Assembly (NCBI RefSeq): GCF_016920785.2
Contig: NW_024609839.1
Coordinates: forward strand, 12,240,196 to 12,304,195
Length of the DNA stretch: 64,000 nt
Source: Ixodes scapularis
Taxonomy: Eukaryota > Arthropoda > Arachnida > Ixodida > Ixodidae
Direction of reading: 5' to 3'
Positions within the stretch are counted from its first letter, which is position 1; each line of letters opens with the position of its first letter. Below the pieces are notes generated by a model. The model was not told the origin of the DNA, did no database searches, and was given only the letters and a program-made list of their open reading frames with translations. Made by a program: the position numbers and the translations under genes. This document shows, piece by piece, positions 1 to 11,268 of this stretch.

Positions 1-3000
1 AGCAAACGAGCAGGAATTGCAATGAACGGGAAGGCCCACCGTGGATTTTAGTGAATGATCCTGTTCGAGAAGGCGATCGTTTAGGCACTAGCAAAGACAA
101 GTGCCAGAAACGCCTGCCACCCTTTGCCGTGTTCAATTGGCGTGGTGTACAAAATCCGACTAACGTGTGGTAGAAGCTATGTGGGCCAAACTGGACGGTG
201 CACTACACTACCCAACGGATTTTTCAGACATCACAGGGACCGAAAAAACGTCCGAATAATAGAGCAGTCCGAAACTTAGCGGATTAGGGTACTTCGCTTT
301 GTTACATCTTAGTGGACTTAAAAAAGTCGCCAATAGAGCCTTGCTTCAGGTTATGCCTCCGCTTGCATGCGGCCTCTTTCTATTATTGCTGCTTTCTTTT
401 CTAGTCTTATGGTCGAGTACTTTCCGCACTTCTCAGCGTCTCTTCGCGGCGGCGGAAGAACAGTTAAGGCCGTGACGTCCAAGTCAGCTTAGTCTGAAAA
501 CACGATTCACCGAGACAAGATGAGAGTCCACGTCTGCAGAATGGCAAATGAACGAAGGAAAATGGTAGCAGTAATAATGATGCGCAGCTAGAGAAACCTA
601 GCAGTAGTCAAGTAGCGCCGCCAAATTGAACAAAGCCAATCTATGTGTAGCCAACATAGAATCGAAAATGGCGGCCCCTCGGCGGTGTTTCCCGCCGATT
701 GCTCACGACGATTTTGTCAGAAAAATCTAACTTTCGGACTTTACGCTGTCTGAAACATGGGTTGTTAATATGCACCATTTCTATCGGGTAAGCCACAGTT
801 CCTCCTTTAGGTCCGAAATACTATTGAACGAGTCCAAATTATCGGCATCCGAAAAATCGGTCAGCAGCTGTAGGTAGTTACACCGTGATCATTTCTCCGT
901 TGCATTACAGAATTATGAAACCGATTGCTGACAATACATTGCTATATTGCTTTTAGGGGTGGGTGCTGAGTATCCTAAATCAAATGCAGCGAGAGCAGTC
1001 TTACAATACATATGTTCAGAGTCTGTTCCAATACTTTACTAGAATACATTTTACTCTGCACGTTTGCATTAGACAGTGCGCCTACAGCACCAAACCCTCC
1101 TCTATCAGCGAGGACACATAGCGTCCGAGAGAGCGCACGCACGTTGCATCGTCCACGCTGTCGCACTTGTGTGCTGCTCGAGGGAAAGGGCTGCCGTTTA
1201 TGCACCGGATGTTCCGAGAGAGCAGTCTCGAAGGCAGTCCTCGATGTTAGACGGTGGCAGCCACCCTTCCCAGTTAAAAAGGGAAAACTCCCAAGGTGAT
1301 ACATTTGTCTAGTTGTCCAACCACGCCAAAGCCGTAGGCTTGGAGGCCATTTCATTTTCACGGAGCGAGGTGCATTCTGTAGCGAGGTCCGTTTGTACCG
1401 ATACGGCTGAGAAACGTAAAGGTGGTGGGCACCTCTGCTACAAAGTATCTAATGCACCACTGGCGTTTTTGTTCATTAACCTACATGAATAGTTCTATCT
1501 GTATCTCTGTGCGACTTGCGAGGTGTAGGTTCGACACGCTCTTCCGAGCGAGAATGTGAAGGGTATTTCCGACTGATGACTCTGCATTTATGCTTCCCTC
1601 GAACGCAGTCCACCCTTGCGCTGGAAGAGGACCTCCTTCTCGTGGACGACGAAGAGGAAGAAGACAGCGAAGCACGCTCCTGGAGACGATGATGATGACG
1701 GCCTTTTTCCTTCGTTGTTTCGCTCTCTTTTTTTCTTTGTACATACGCGTGTTGACTGCATCACGTCAAAGAATTTTTTTTTATTTCGTTTAATTATACA
1801 GTCACACACATATTGCTACATGGATAAGCGAAGAAGTCATCCCCTGGAAGCCCAGTGTTTCTTTCTGCATTGTTTCTGTGCCCCTGGTTCCTCCAGAATT
1901 CTCCTTTGTCGTCTTTTCTTTTTTAACTGTTTCGCATAAAACGATTAGCGACGTTTTCGGTCAGCCTTTGCGGTGGAACAGTTTCTCTTCCGATTTCGGG
2001 GGGTGGGACTCAGTTTTACGACTCGACGTATCTTTGTTTCACTCTTTTTCCTCTGTTCCTTCATTGTGCAGCATTTTATTTGCTCGAAAGGATGTGGGTT
2101 TGGTTTCCTTATTTCCCCAGCCCTGGGTTGTAAAGTTGAGTTGCTTCTAGTGTCATTTGCTAACCTGTCACGAGTGCACCAGTATCGCTCCACTTGCCGA
2201 ATTAAGTGGTTCTGGCGACCGTTTTCTTTTTCCCGCGTGCTTGTCCGTTGCGTCCTTGGCACGTTTTGGATGTCCCAGATTTTTTTCTTTTGCGATGTGT
2301 TGTTGGTTGATTGTACTCTTCATTTCTTTTCGGAGATTTGAACGCCGAAAAAAAAAAAAAAAAAAAAGAGAAGAGATGCTTGGTATGTTTTGTAAATAGT
2401 AGTATGTGAAATAAAAGCTTTGCACACGATATGCAATGCATATCTGCAGACAGACAGACGAAAACATGGGATGGATCTTTGATAGGGAAAAAAAAAAAAA
2501 GAATGGAAAAAAAAATGAACCGAGAAAAGGGGAAAAAAAATGAGAAAAAAAAATCCACCTTTTGCCAGTTTTTTATGGGTCCACACATTAAGAAAAAAAA
2601 AAACGTAAGAACAAAGTAGAAAAAAAAAAAAAAAATGCTGCCTTTCGGAGCGTTTTTCCTGGACGCCAACCCTCCCGTGTCTCAAAAGAAGCCATCGTGA
2701 AGCCAGATTTGAAGTCGTCTTGAAGACAAGACAGCGAAGTGGGCTTGCCCGGAACACGGTGGTAGGGTGAGTGCATGTCGTTGGTTGGGAAGTTTTTTAA
2801 TGACATACTTCGTTGCAGCCTTAGAAGAAGAAACAGCGAGGAAGACGGCTTGCCAAGCGTCGCAGCCCGATGTTTGTGCATTCCACCGGACTGCGTGTCG
2901 TTTAGGTGAGTGAAACTGCGAATGTATAACTCTCAGTTTAGGAGCATGCGACCCGAAACTCCCGTTCGTGTTCTGTGTATTTCTAAGGATTGATAGCTCA

Positions 3001-3051
3001 AATCCAAAGAAAACTCGCAAACAGTTCCTGAGTTGTGGCAGTTAAATACCG
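1..3051. other. Intergenic, no supported gene
   Basis: No protein family is recognised in this stretch on either strand. The open frames around 1-2.2 kb overlap one another on both strands and show no recognisable domain. From about 2346 to 2640 the sequence is dominated by long A-runs (T-runs on the minus strand), which create artificial Phe-rich or Lys-rich frames. No splice-consistent exon or tRNA was seen by eye. Confidence 0.5.
2346..2640. repeat. A-rich low-complexity tract
   Basis: Several runs of 8-18 A's are separated by short G-containing spacers. They produce spurious Phe-rich open frames on the minus strand. The tract could be the decayed tail of a retroelement, but no body was recognised next to it. 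Confidence 0.7.
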
Positions 3052-3479
3052 TTAAAGGGACACTGACAGGGTATTTATGCTTGCCAAGGTTTTAATTTGT
3101 ACACGACACACAAGTCCAACTGCCCAGAACACAATTGGCGGTTCGAAATTCGTTTTCTTTCCGCCCGAAAAGCTGCCAATTGAGAGCTGGCCGGTTTGAG
3201 TCGCGCTCACTGTCTTCTCCGTGGTCCCGTGCAGTTTCCTACGGTTTAGACGTGGCCACCAAATATAATCGGACCCGTGGTTCATAGAAAACACACGCGC
3301 AATATCAGAAATAGAAAAAGATATAAGATACCCATTTTTTCTGGCTTCTAAAAGGCTGCAAATACGTTGATTGAAAAACTTTCAGCCTTTCCACTGTCAT
3401 GAAGGAGGAACACCAGCGAAGCTGTGCTATGGTGGAAATGAAGTATTTATAAATGTAAATGGTTATGTGAGAACCGTAT

Positions 3480-4113
3480 TGTCCCCGGTTGCCTTTGTTG
3501 TACCACGTCAACCGCCGACGGCTCATAAACGGGAGTTGAGGCGCCACCAGTCGTTCCTTCACCACGTTCAACCTCGGTAGGTGCTCCGGTACGGGTGGGT
3601 ACTTGTAGCCGTTCATGGTCGCAAACCGGGGGGCACCGTGCCCTTGACCAGAGAATCTTGGCACGTTCTGCACGCCGGTTATTTGTGGACGTCCGCTGAC
3701 TCGATGCACTGCCGCACCGCGTACGCGCCCGTTTCCCGCCTCTTCTTGTCCGACACGCTGCCGATTGTGCATAAGTCTCCGGCGAGTCAGGGTAGGTCAC
3801 ACACGGCGCACGTGATGCCAAACGGGTTCTCCACGAAATCCCTCCGCAACCTCGCCGTCGCACTCGGGAACTGTTCAGCCGGCGTGGAGTGCTGTCGTCG
3901 CCGGGCCTCGCGCTTGCGCTTGGCCTCTGTGGTCCGCCAGCGCCATTTACATCGCCGGTTCTGTTTACGGCGTCGGCTTTCCAGGTGAGCGATGTGCTCT
4001 TCTTTCGCAAGGCAGTCCGACGCAATGGATGCAGTGGAAGTCGAAGCGACAGCGGCTTCATGTCGGCGGCGGACCCATTTGCGCTGCTGCGTACGTCGCC
4101 GCTCTTTCCGCAC
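3480..4113 (-). pseudogene. Helitron-like N-terminal (DUF6570-type) relic
   Basis: Read on the minus strand in several frames, two characteristic blocks are visible. The first is RRDFVENPFGITCAVCDLP (around 3787-3850); the second contains NGYKYPPVPEHLPRLN followed by VKERLVAPQLPFMSRRRLT (around 3500-3620). These resemble the N-terminal region of Helitron-type helicase proteins abundant in tick genomes (DUF6570 region; family known, assignment from memory of its motifs). An Arg-rich segment lies upstream of the first block. The blocks are in different frames, so this is a dead fragment. No Rep or helicase domain is present. It lies inside the interrupted MITE at 3056-4655. Confidence 0.65.
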
Positions 4114-4351
4114 TCAGTCTTCTTTGCCCGAAAGGGCATGTGGCCAACCCAACCCGAGTCCAAACCGAAACTGGTTAGAGCTAGGAAACAGCGGGCAAAA
4201 TAGACGAGGACAAAGGAACACGCGTGACAAGCGCTGCGCTCGTCACATGTGTTCCTTCTTCGTCCTCGTCCGTTTTTTGCACTGTTTCCTACGATGAATT
4301 CCCACCAACTCGCCCAACTATCCATTCTTCTATGATAGCTGGAAAAGTTGC

Positions 4352-4418
4352 TGCCATCTATGAGCGACGCCGGCAACCAGACTGGTTGCCTGGTTGCCGC
4401 CGTCGCTTATAGATGGCA
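4352..4418. repeat. Imperfect hairpin, about 28-bp arms
   Basis: The arms at 4352-4379 and 4391-4418 are near-perfect reverse complements (core TGCCATCTAT.AGCGACG) separated by 11 bp. It sits at the edge of the Helitron-like insertion and may be a terminal structure of that or another element. Confidence 0.7.
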
Positions 4419-5029
4419 GTAGCTGTCCAGAGGTTTGTGTCAGCGTTTGTTTGGTACCGGACATGATCCTGGGGTACCTAGCCCTTAACAGCTCCGCTGT
4501 AAAAAGAAAAAAAAGTTTACAGCCACGTGACTTCTGACAATGCTCTCCTCCTCTATATTTGTTCCTCCCCAAGCCAGTCTCGGTTTCAGTTTCGAGCTGT
4601 TGCGTTTTTTTACTTCATTAAAAATATATGCGATGCTGTAGCAAAGTATACACGAACTCAACTCTCCTACGTCACGCCGCGGTGGTGGCGCGTCGGACGC
4701 ACTTCCGGTCTGGGGCGGTGAGCAGAAGTCGCTGTGCGAGACATGCATTCTTGTGTTCTTTTCGGAGAAACCAGACAAAAAACCTGCGTTCTCGTCAAAA
4801 TGCTGTGACGGGGGCTCTACCAAAAGAGTCTGGAAAGGTTTGAAGATTAGTTTTCATGTGTTTCTGCCCGCTCCGTTCGTCCGAGTATGTGGATAGTAGC
4901 CGTGAAAAGGGTAAACCAGACGCTGTCGAACTACGATTGCTTGTGCGGGCAACACTTTGTGGTCGTCAGATGTATTCGTTTTGTTCCAACATGAACGAGA
5001 GAAAACCGCCAAGTTGTCCGGGCCACCCG

Positions 5030-6215
5030 CGGGTTCACTGTGTCTTCAAATTCACACAGCCGCCTGATCGTTCGAACTTTCGTCTGCTCTTTTGAACCTG
5101 TCTGGTCTTTGTCGTTTGCTCGTTCAAACAAAAGCGGCCTGTAGACCAAACTGTGACCCGGTGATTGCAATAAGAAGTAATTGCAGGCCTCAAACGTAGG
5201 CTCTGTGTAAACAGTACATACAAGATGTTGATCATTGGTACCAGTGGCCATCACCGACTTGTTACGCGTGGTCTGTTTCCGCTTCAGGATTTCAGTATCG
5301 ACGTCGATCGTCGCTGCTACCTTCTACACTCCTGCAGCACGAGCGACGTCGCGACCGAAAATATCTAGAATCTCATCATGGTTTTGGCGTTCACGCGAAT
5401 GGATCGCCGCACGTCAAATTATTTACGCAAAGTTTAGCGGTGTAACGAGCCTCGATAGTTTCGATCAGGCGATTAAAGTGGTAAGGCATTGCTACGAGGA
5501 CGTAGAATCGACAATTCCAACGCGAAAAAGAGTATGCAGACTCACACAGACGCCGACAATGTGACTTTCCAATGGTTTTTGAACGCGGGACGCAATGCTT
5601 CTTGCCCGCACTTCATTTCGTATGTGTTCGAACTGTCGTCTGCTCTTTCCAACTTGTCTGCGTTTTGTCGTCAGTGCGTTCAAACGACAGCGGCCCGTAA
5701 ACCGAACGTTTTTTTCGGTAATTGCGATAATAACTAAGTGCAGGCCTCAAAAACACTTTTGAAGGTCGGTTGGGGTAAGTAGGCTAAGTGTAAACAGTAG
5801 ATACATGAAGGGGTTGATCATTCTTACCAGTGGCCATCACCAACATGCAATGCCCGATTCTACTTGCGGTTTTCAGTATCGACGTCCACCATCTCAGCTA
5901 CGGTCCACGCTTTTGTAGCCCGAGCGACGTCGCGACTGAAAATAGCGAGCAGAATCTCATCGTGGGAGTCGGGCTTTAGCGCCCATTCTGCGGCGTCCTC
6001 ATGAAATGAATCGACGCAAGTCACATTATCCACGCAAAGTTTTGCCTCGTTAATTTTGCTGAAGCCGCTCAAGTAGTCGGAGATTGTTAGGAGGACGTAA
6101 AACCAACATTTCCAACGCGAAAAAGAGCGCGGGGACTTCCACCGACGCCGAAAACAACGCAATTCAATGGTTTGTTTATGGGCGACGGCGGGCTTCTTGC
6201 CCACCGCGCATGTGC
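5030..6215. repeat. Diverged tandem duplication, unit about 590 bp
   Basis: Two direct units are offset by 586-595 bp. For example, ACCAGTGGCCATCACC starts at 5240 and again at 5826, and TCCAACGCGAAAAAGAG at 5516 and 6111. The minus strand of both units encodes related peptides with a shared block near AKLCV(N/D)N(L/V)TC. In the second unit the frame is open from 6513 down to the stop at 5860, whereas the first unit contains stops. The origin was probably a coding sequence, host or transposon, that duplicated and decayed. I do not recognise the family. Confidence 0.6.
5860..6180 (-). pseudogene. Unrecognised coding relic, second tandem unit
   Basis: This is the minus-strand frame of the second unit of the 590-bp duplication. 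Its last 80 or so residues run through CVDNVTCVDSFHEDAAEW and end with a Val/Asp-rich tail (RDVARATKAWTVAEMVDVD). The homologous frame in the first unit (about 5290-5520) shares the Leu-Cys-Val and Thr-Cys blocks but is broken by stops and indels. No known domain is evident. Conservation of peptide blocks between the units suggests it once coded for protein. Confidence 0.35.
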
Positions 6216-8529
6216 GGCGCCGGTGGCGTCCGCTAGGGGCGCTCCGGTTTGTTTGTAAACATGAGTTGGTGTATATTGACTGGGTAGTCTTCTGACACCT
6301 TGTCAAATCGCCTGGCAAAAAGAAAGAAAAAAATATATATGTATATATTATCACGAATTGAGGCGACGAGAAGCGAACAGTGAACTGAAGGATAAAGGTT
6401 TTATTGGCGAACTTGTGCCAACCAAAAATAAGTAACGAAAGAGCGTCGAGGCAGCAGAAAAGCGGGCGGCGATTCGGCGGCACTACAGAGTGCTGGCGAG
6501 ACTGACTCGACAAGGTCGCGGGTAGCTGCTTATCGACCGTGTGTCACTATCTCGAAAGTTCGGCAAAGAAGGCTCCAGCGTCGCCCGCTCGGGCGAGGAT
6601 GAACTGGCACTTTCGAGAATAACAAAGCAGAGGGAAAGTTACGCCTGGTGCGAGAATGAACGGGAATCTTCTAGAAGACCGTGACCAAGCGTTGCTTTCT
6701 TGGGTCTGCGGGCGGCAATGTATATGTATATAGATTATATATTTTGTGGAGGGGAGCATCAATGTCCCTTTAATGCTGCTCCTTGAGTGTAAAGGGGCAG
6801 TTTCCATGAAACAATCTTTATCTCTTGGTCAATTCAGTCCCTATTCCTCGCTTATATATTTTTTTTTTTTTTTAAGTGCGCACTAGCATTAATTTGTATC
6901 TGGCCGTAGTGCCATAAGGGGAGACAGTACCTAGGGTGACCACCTTCCTGCTAGCGAAATGCGGGACATGCGGGGTAGGGGGCGGTAAAGGAAATTTATT
7001 AGCAGACGCACAAGGAACTGAGGATCTGTTCACACATTTCTTACCCCGTACTGTTTATACACCTGCTAAATGTATTGCAGCAATTAAGCTCAAATAATTT
7101 CCATTCCCAGTGATATATTTTTTTTAATGCCGAACATGTTATTCTGTTAAAGTTGAAAACATAAAACTTGACTGTATCAAAACTCAATGCATCAATTGGA
7201 GATAAGAAATAGTAAATCTTTTTTGGGGTCATTATTTCCTGTCAACGGTTACTTTTATCAACTTGGTCCTACAGAAACTTTTCACATATGTTCTTTCTCG
7301 ACCATAGCAAGTGTGGCTGTCTTCACTAAAAAAAAAAAAAAAAGAAGATCCAGAGCAACCCTTTCGCATTGACGCAGCAATTTGAAAATAATTACATTAT
7401 TTTATATTACCTTTTGGCAAGCAATTTTTTTTACAATATTTTGCGCACGCACACAACGGCGCATGTGCGTCTATTCTTCTGCCAGAACGACAGTCATTTC
7501 CTGCAATGCTTGGATAGAAAATGGCGTACCATTTTGATTCACACGATTACCAGCAACCTCTGCGCTTCCCCGTGCCCCGTTGTTCGTCAGCACCACGAGT
7601 TACCGAGTGAATTTTACGACAGTGTGAAATGCGGGACATTTTGAAGATTTTAGAATTCCTCGCAGTACACGAGACCTCAGTTCGGGACAGTCCCGCGAGT
7701 GGCAGGATTGCGCTGCCAAAACTACCCCGCTACATGGAGCGTGTATTAGGGCTGGCTTCCTAGCCCAGAGTGTCGTGAAATCTTACGATAATACGGCCAG
7801 GTGTGTCTATAAAAGACTGTGTCCCTTGGCAGGAATTGAACCTCTAGGCGATTCCATTATAGTCACTCGCAAGGTGAGAGGATTTTTGGTTGTCCCGCTT
7901 CCAGCACGACCTTCCTGGCTGTGATCGTCATTCTTCGTGTTGGGGAAAAATCGGTCGCCCCAATGGACTCGCGTAATCGCATAAAATTTGTACTTGCCTC
8001 AACACTTCCGCATAAGGTCCCCTTGGCACCAATTTACACCTACGTTAGCCCCTACGAATAAAGTCGCAAAACTCATTATGGGGGGCGCGGCTTCTGAGCT
8101 CACAAGTGCTCCCAAATAAACACCCAGGGGTGTCAACTGGCTTTATGCGCAAAATAAATGTACATTCTTTTTTTTCTTTCAAATGGCCTTATGTTGGCCG
8201 GAATTTGTGCACCGGACACGCTTAGTTTTCTCGAAGACGTCACGATTTCATATTTTAGCGCTTGGGTCAAGCGAGCCTTAACTCGCCGCCGCCGAACAGA
8301 GATGAAATCCCGAGGCCACCATTTAACGTACCCACCGAAATAGTATCGGTCTGCTCCTTCGTCGTTCCGGAAAGGCGAGTCTATGTGGTTCAACCTCACG
8401 CTCTATGGCCAACGCCGAGATCTAGAAATTTGTGATGAACTAAATGAGAAAGTTCCCATTCCAAATAAATGTTGTTTAAGGCTACTCTAAAAGAATGACC
8501 CCACAATGTCACTTGTCGTACCACCTTTG
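6216..8529. other. Intergenic repeats, no gene recognised
   Basis: AT-rich microsatellite-like stretches lie at about 6330-6350 and 6720-6745, and a T-run near 6865. Two occurrences of GAAATGCGGGACA (near 6957 and 7627) suggest a degraded repeat between them. Near 7845 the minus strand has a tRNA B-box-like string (GGTTCAATTCC), but no cloverleaf could be drawn. No coding exon is supported. Confidence 0.4.
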
Positions 8530-8533
8530 TTAA

Positions 8534-10228
8534 GGGGGGACACCACCCCAAACAAATGCATGTTTGAACCACTTGTCTGACTTAACTGACATTTACAGGG
8601 CTTGTTAATGTTGATAACATTTGTGCCAAATTTTGTTAACCTGGCTCAAGTAGAAAAAAAATTGCCAATGTTCAAAGATGAAAGTAAGCGTGTCTGCATA
8701 GGAAAACTATCGTTTTGAAATTACTTATAAATTTGTCATTTTCATGTCTTTAGCATAGCTCAGAGCAAATAGCTATGGAACCATATTTCTATATTATACC
8801 ACCTTCCTGACAAAAAAGCCACATAAACACAAATACTGTTTTTCAGATTTCCATCCTTTGTCCAAAATTTTAGTTCTTGAGCATGAAAAATGACAAAAAT
8901 AAAAAATGCAAGCTCATAGCTATCTTCCCCTTAAAAGTTCACACCAGAAAAACTCATAAAAATGAATCCAAGTTGCGTAATAACAAAACAATAGTTTTCT
9001 TCAAGGGGCCCTGCAATCATATTTAAGCGTCTACCTTTTTTGCGGTTTCCACGTCTCTTAGGATTCGGGCGAGCCAGCGGGCACGGAGAGAGTAACTAAA
9101 TATCAGTGAGTCATATTTTAACCGGACGACGCGGAAACCTCCTCCACCGACGAGGGCGACCCGCGGTACCGAAAGCGCGCAAAATGTGACGTCTTTGGTC
9201 CTGGGCTTACTACTGCTCAGAGCCGATAAAAGCTTCTTTTTAGTCGAAATACAAAACATAAGTGGCGCGAACCGTTTAAATTATTTATAAAGGTAGTTTC
9301 TGTTCAGTATTTTAGATCAGAAAAGAAACGAATGCAGTTTATAAAGTCCGGAAACAAGAAATGACCCGTCGACATACCCACCACCAAGCGGTGGAAAAGG
9401 CGGCGCATACTAGAAAAGAATAGTGGGATCAGGCGCCAACACGGAAAGATCCCGGATGTACGCGGCGGCGCTGCGGTCGTTTACGGACTGGAAGAGCCGA
9501 CCGCCTCCGAGCGTTCCGAAGACCTTCAGCGAGTAGCTTTGTCTTGCGTGTTGGTCATTTCGCGGTACGGCAGCGCGAAGTGGCTCCCATTCTGAACTGA
9601 TCTTTACCCCGTGTTTGCTGTCGTTTGTGGCCAGTGAAGTGTCATGCCAAATTAGTGTTTAATCGCGCAGCAAATGCAATGAGAGCCACTCTGGCTGCCC
9701 GCTCTATACAGCCTATCCAGAACACGCTTTAGTGGCGCCCTCTCGCGCCTTCGACACGCAGTGTAGCAGCCGCGAGCGCTCGATGAGCTCACTACGCCTG
9801 CTCTAGTTCACGGCCACTCAAGCAACCAAGGACGTCATGAGGGAGGTTCTTTTTTGCTTGTTTTTGCAATTCTAATTTGCCTATAACTTTTAAAATAAAG
9901 CGAAATTCGAGAAAAGAAAAGTTACGTTAAGTTACTACGGTCAGTGCGCTCAGGTTTGGTGCAAATTAAAAACTAGTAAAAAAGTGCTTGCAGGGCCCCT
10001 TTAAGTGAAATTTGTGCCAAAAAGTGGAATGGAGTAGAATGCGTTCAAAGTGCTCCTACTTTTTCTTTAGCATTGGTGGACCGAAAAGGATTTATAAAAG
10101 GTTAACCATGCAGTGTAAACTAATGAAACTTTCTGGGAACACTCTCTAGATGTTGGTGGATGTAAATATGTCATTTTTCAAAATCAACCTTTTTTGCAGA
10201 AATTGTTTTTTCTGGGCAGTGTCCTTTC
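8534..10228. mobile_element. TTAA MITE family F, host of a nested MITE
   Basis: It is flanked by TTAA (8530-8533 and 10229-10232). The terminal inverted repeats are related but diverged: GGGGGGACACCACCC at the left, and GAAAGGACACTGCCC when the right end is read inward. About 1 kb of the interior is a second MITE (9004-10000). No transposase is encoded. Confidence 0.55.
9004..10000. mobile_element. TTAA MITE family D, nested
   Basis: The terminal inverted repeats are AGGGGCCCTGCAATC and, from the right, AGGGGCCCTGCAAGC. The right flank is TTAA (10001-10004); the left flank reads TTCA, a one-base decay. The element is 997 bp, non-coding, and inserted within the larger family F element. Confidence 0.65.
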
Positions 10229-10323
10229 TTAATCGCTACAATTAGAGAGAAATATCATGAATTTGAGGGATGTGTATCAACTTTGAGCCCATAGACACGC
10301 GGGAAAAGAACCCCGGCACTTAA

Positions 10324-10738
10324 AGGGATGCTGAACCGAAATCTGGATTCCACAAAACACGCGGCAAAAGCGTGTAACGGGATGCTACGAACAACAAAGC
10401 ATCACTCATACAACGGTATCTTGAATGGATGAGCGTATTTTTCAACAAAAGGAGGCGCATTCGACAGAAATGTTCACGTCATGTTTCTCCGAGGAGAGGG
10501 AACGGCCTCGCGTCTTCTCTGCCTCGTGTCCTTGAGGGAGCGAAGCGGAGAGAGGAGGAAACAAGGTATCTTCACATCACGCTCCTCGTTGGCCTGGTTC
10601 AATCTCGACCTCTTTTTCCGAATATACGGCTGTCCATTCGAGATATCGCCTCCCGAGTAGTGTTGTAGGGATTGTAGTGTCCCCGCCTACATCTCCAGCA
10701 TTGTTTTTTTGAAATCCAAATTTCGGTTCACCATCCCT
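10324..10738. mobile_element. TTAA MITE family E
   Basis: It is flanked by TTAA at 10320-10323 and 10739-10742. The termini AGGGATGCTGAACCGAAAT and, from the right, AGGGATGGTGAACCGAAAT are near-identical inverted repeats. It is 415 bp and non-coding. Its right TTAA is also the left TTAA of the piggyBac element that follows directly. Confidence 0.75.
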
Positions 10739-10985
10739 TTAACCCTTTAACTGCCATGGGCGAGTCCCACTCGTCCACGCTTGCCGTGCTAATTCTCCCA
10801 GTGACGAGTCTCACTCGTCCTGCGATGAGGAGATGTCTCTTACATGCCAGAGACGAGCTGGGCACGTCCAAAGCGCTTCGTTGTTACCGGCAATCTCCAG
10901 ATGGCGCTCGGCGACCCAAACTTTTTTCGCGCTCCGCCAATTTTGGAGAAGCTGGAGCAATCGTCTGGCTGCCTGGGTTTTAAAA

Positions 10986-11268
10986 ATGGCGGCGTCCTCA
11001 AGCACTTGCGGCAGCGGAGATGCGCATGTGCCACGGCGAAAACGCGTTTTTGCCCAGATTCAAAGCAGTTCAGATGAAGAAAAAAAAAAAAAGATGAGGA
11101 ACTGCTTCTGGACAGTGCCAGCGATTATTCATCAGACCTTGAACTGAGCTCGGACGAGTGCGACACAGGTGACGACGAAGATTTACAGGCATCTCGGAAG
11201 TGGACGAAGCTTGATAATGAGAAGCTGCCGCCTCTACCCCTCGATTTCCCTTTCTGGCGTCTCCCGGT
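10986..11268 (+). pseudogene. Frameshifted N-terminal part of the piggyBac transposase
   Basis: From the ATG at 10986 the frame reads a basic patch (VPRRKRVFAQ) and then QSSSDEE, before an A-run near 11080 shifts it. In the shifted frame an acidic stretch (LELSSDECDTGDDEDL) leads to LPLDFPFWR and a stop next to the ATG at 11269. Basic and acidic N-terminal segments followed by an FPF motif are typical of piggyBac transposases just before the long frame begins. At least two indels, or sequencing errors in the homopolymer, separate it from the intact frame. Confidence 0.6.

Larger units (their letters stand above)
3056..4655 (-). mobile_element. TTAA MITE family A, copy 1, interrupted
   Basis: The left end is TTAA (3052-3055) followed by AGGGACACTGACAG. 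The sequence up to about 3383 is the reverse complement of the 3' half of two other copies, at 25925-26464 and 50959-51479. The 5' half of the same repeat reappears at about 4505-4655, so roughly 1.1 kb of foreign DNA, including a Helitron-like relic, sits inside this copy. The outer right end is lost near 4655. No coding capacity belongs to the MITE itself. TTAA flanks fit piggyBac or Kolobok mobilisation; the autonomous partner is unknown. Confidence 0.7.

Noticed and set aside
2168..2757. Phe-rich minus-strand ORFs of 99-155 codons
   Set aside because: They arise from A/T homopolymer runs and overlap in several frames.
7810..7900. tRNA-like B box on the minus strand
   Set aside because: No cloverleaf was found.
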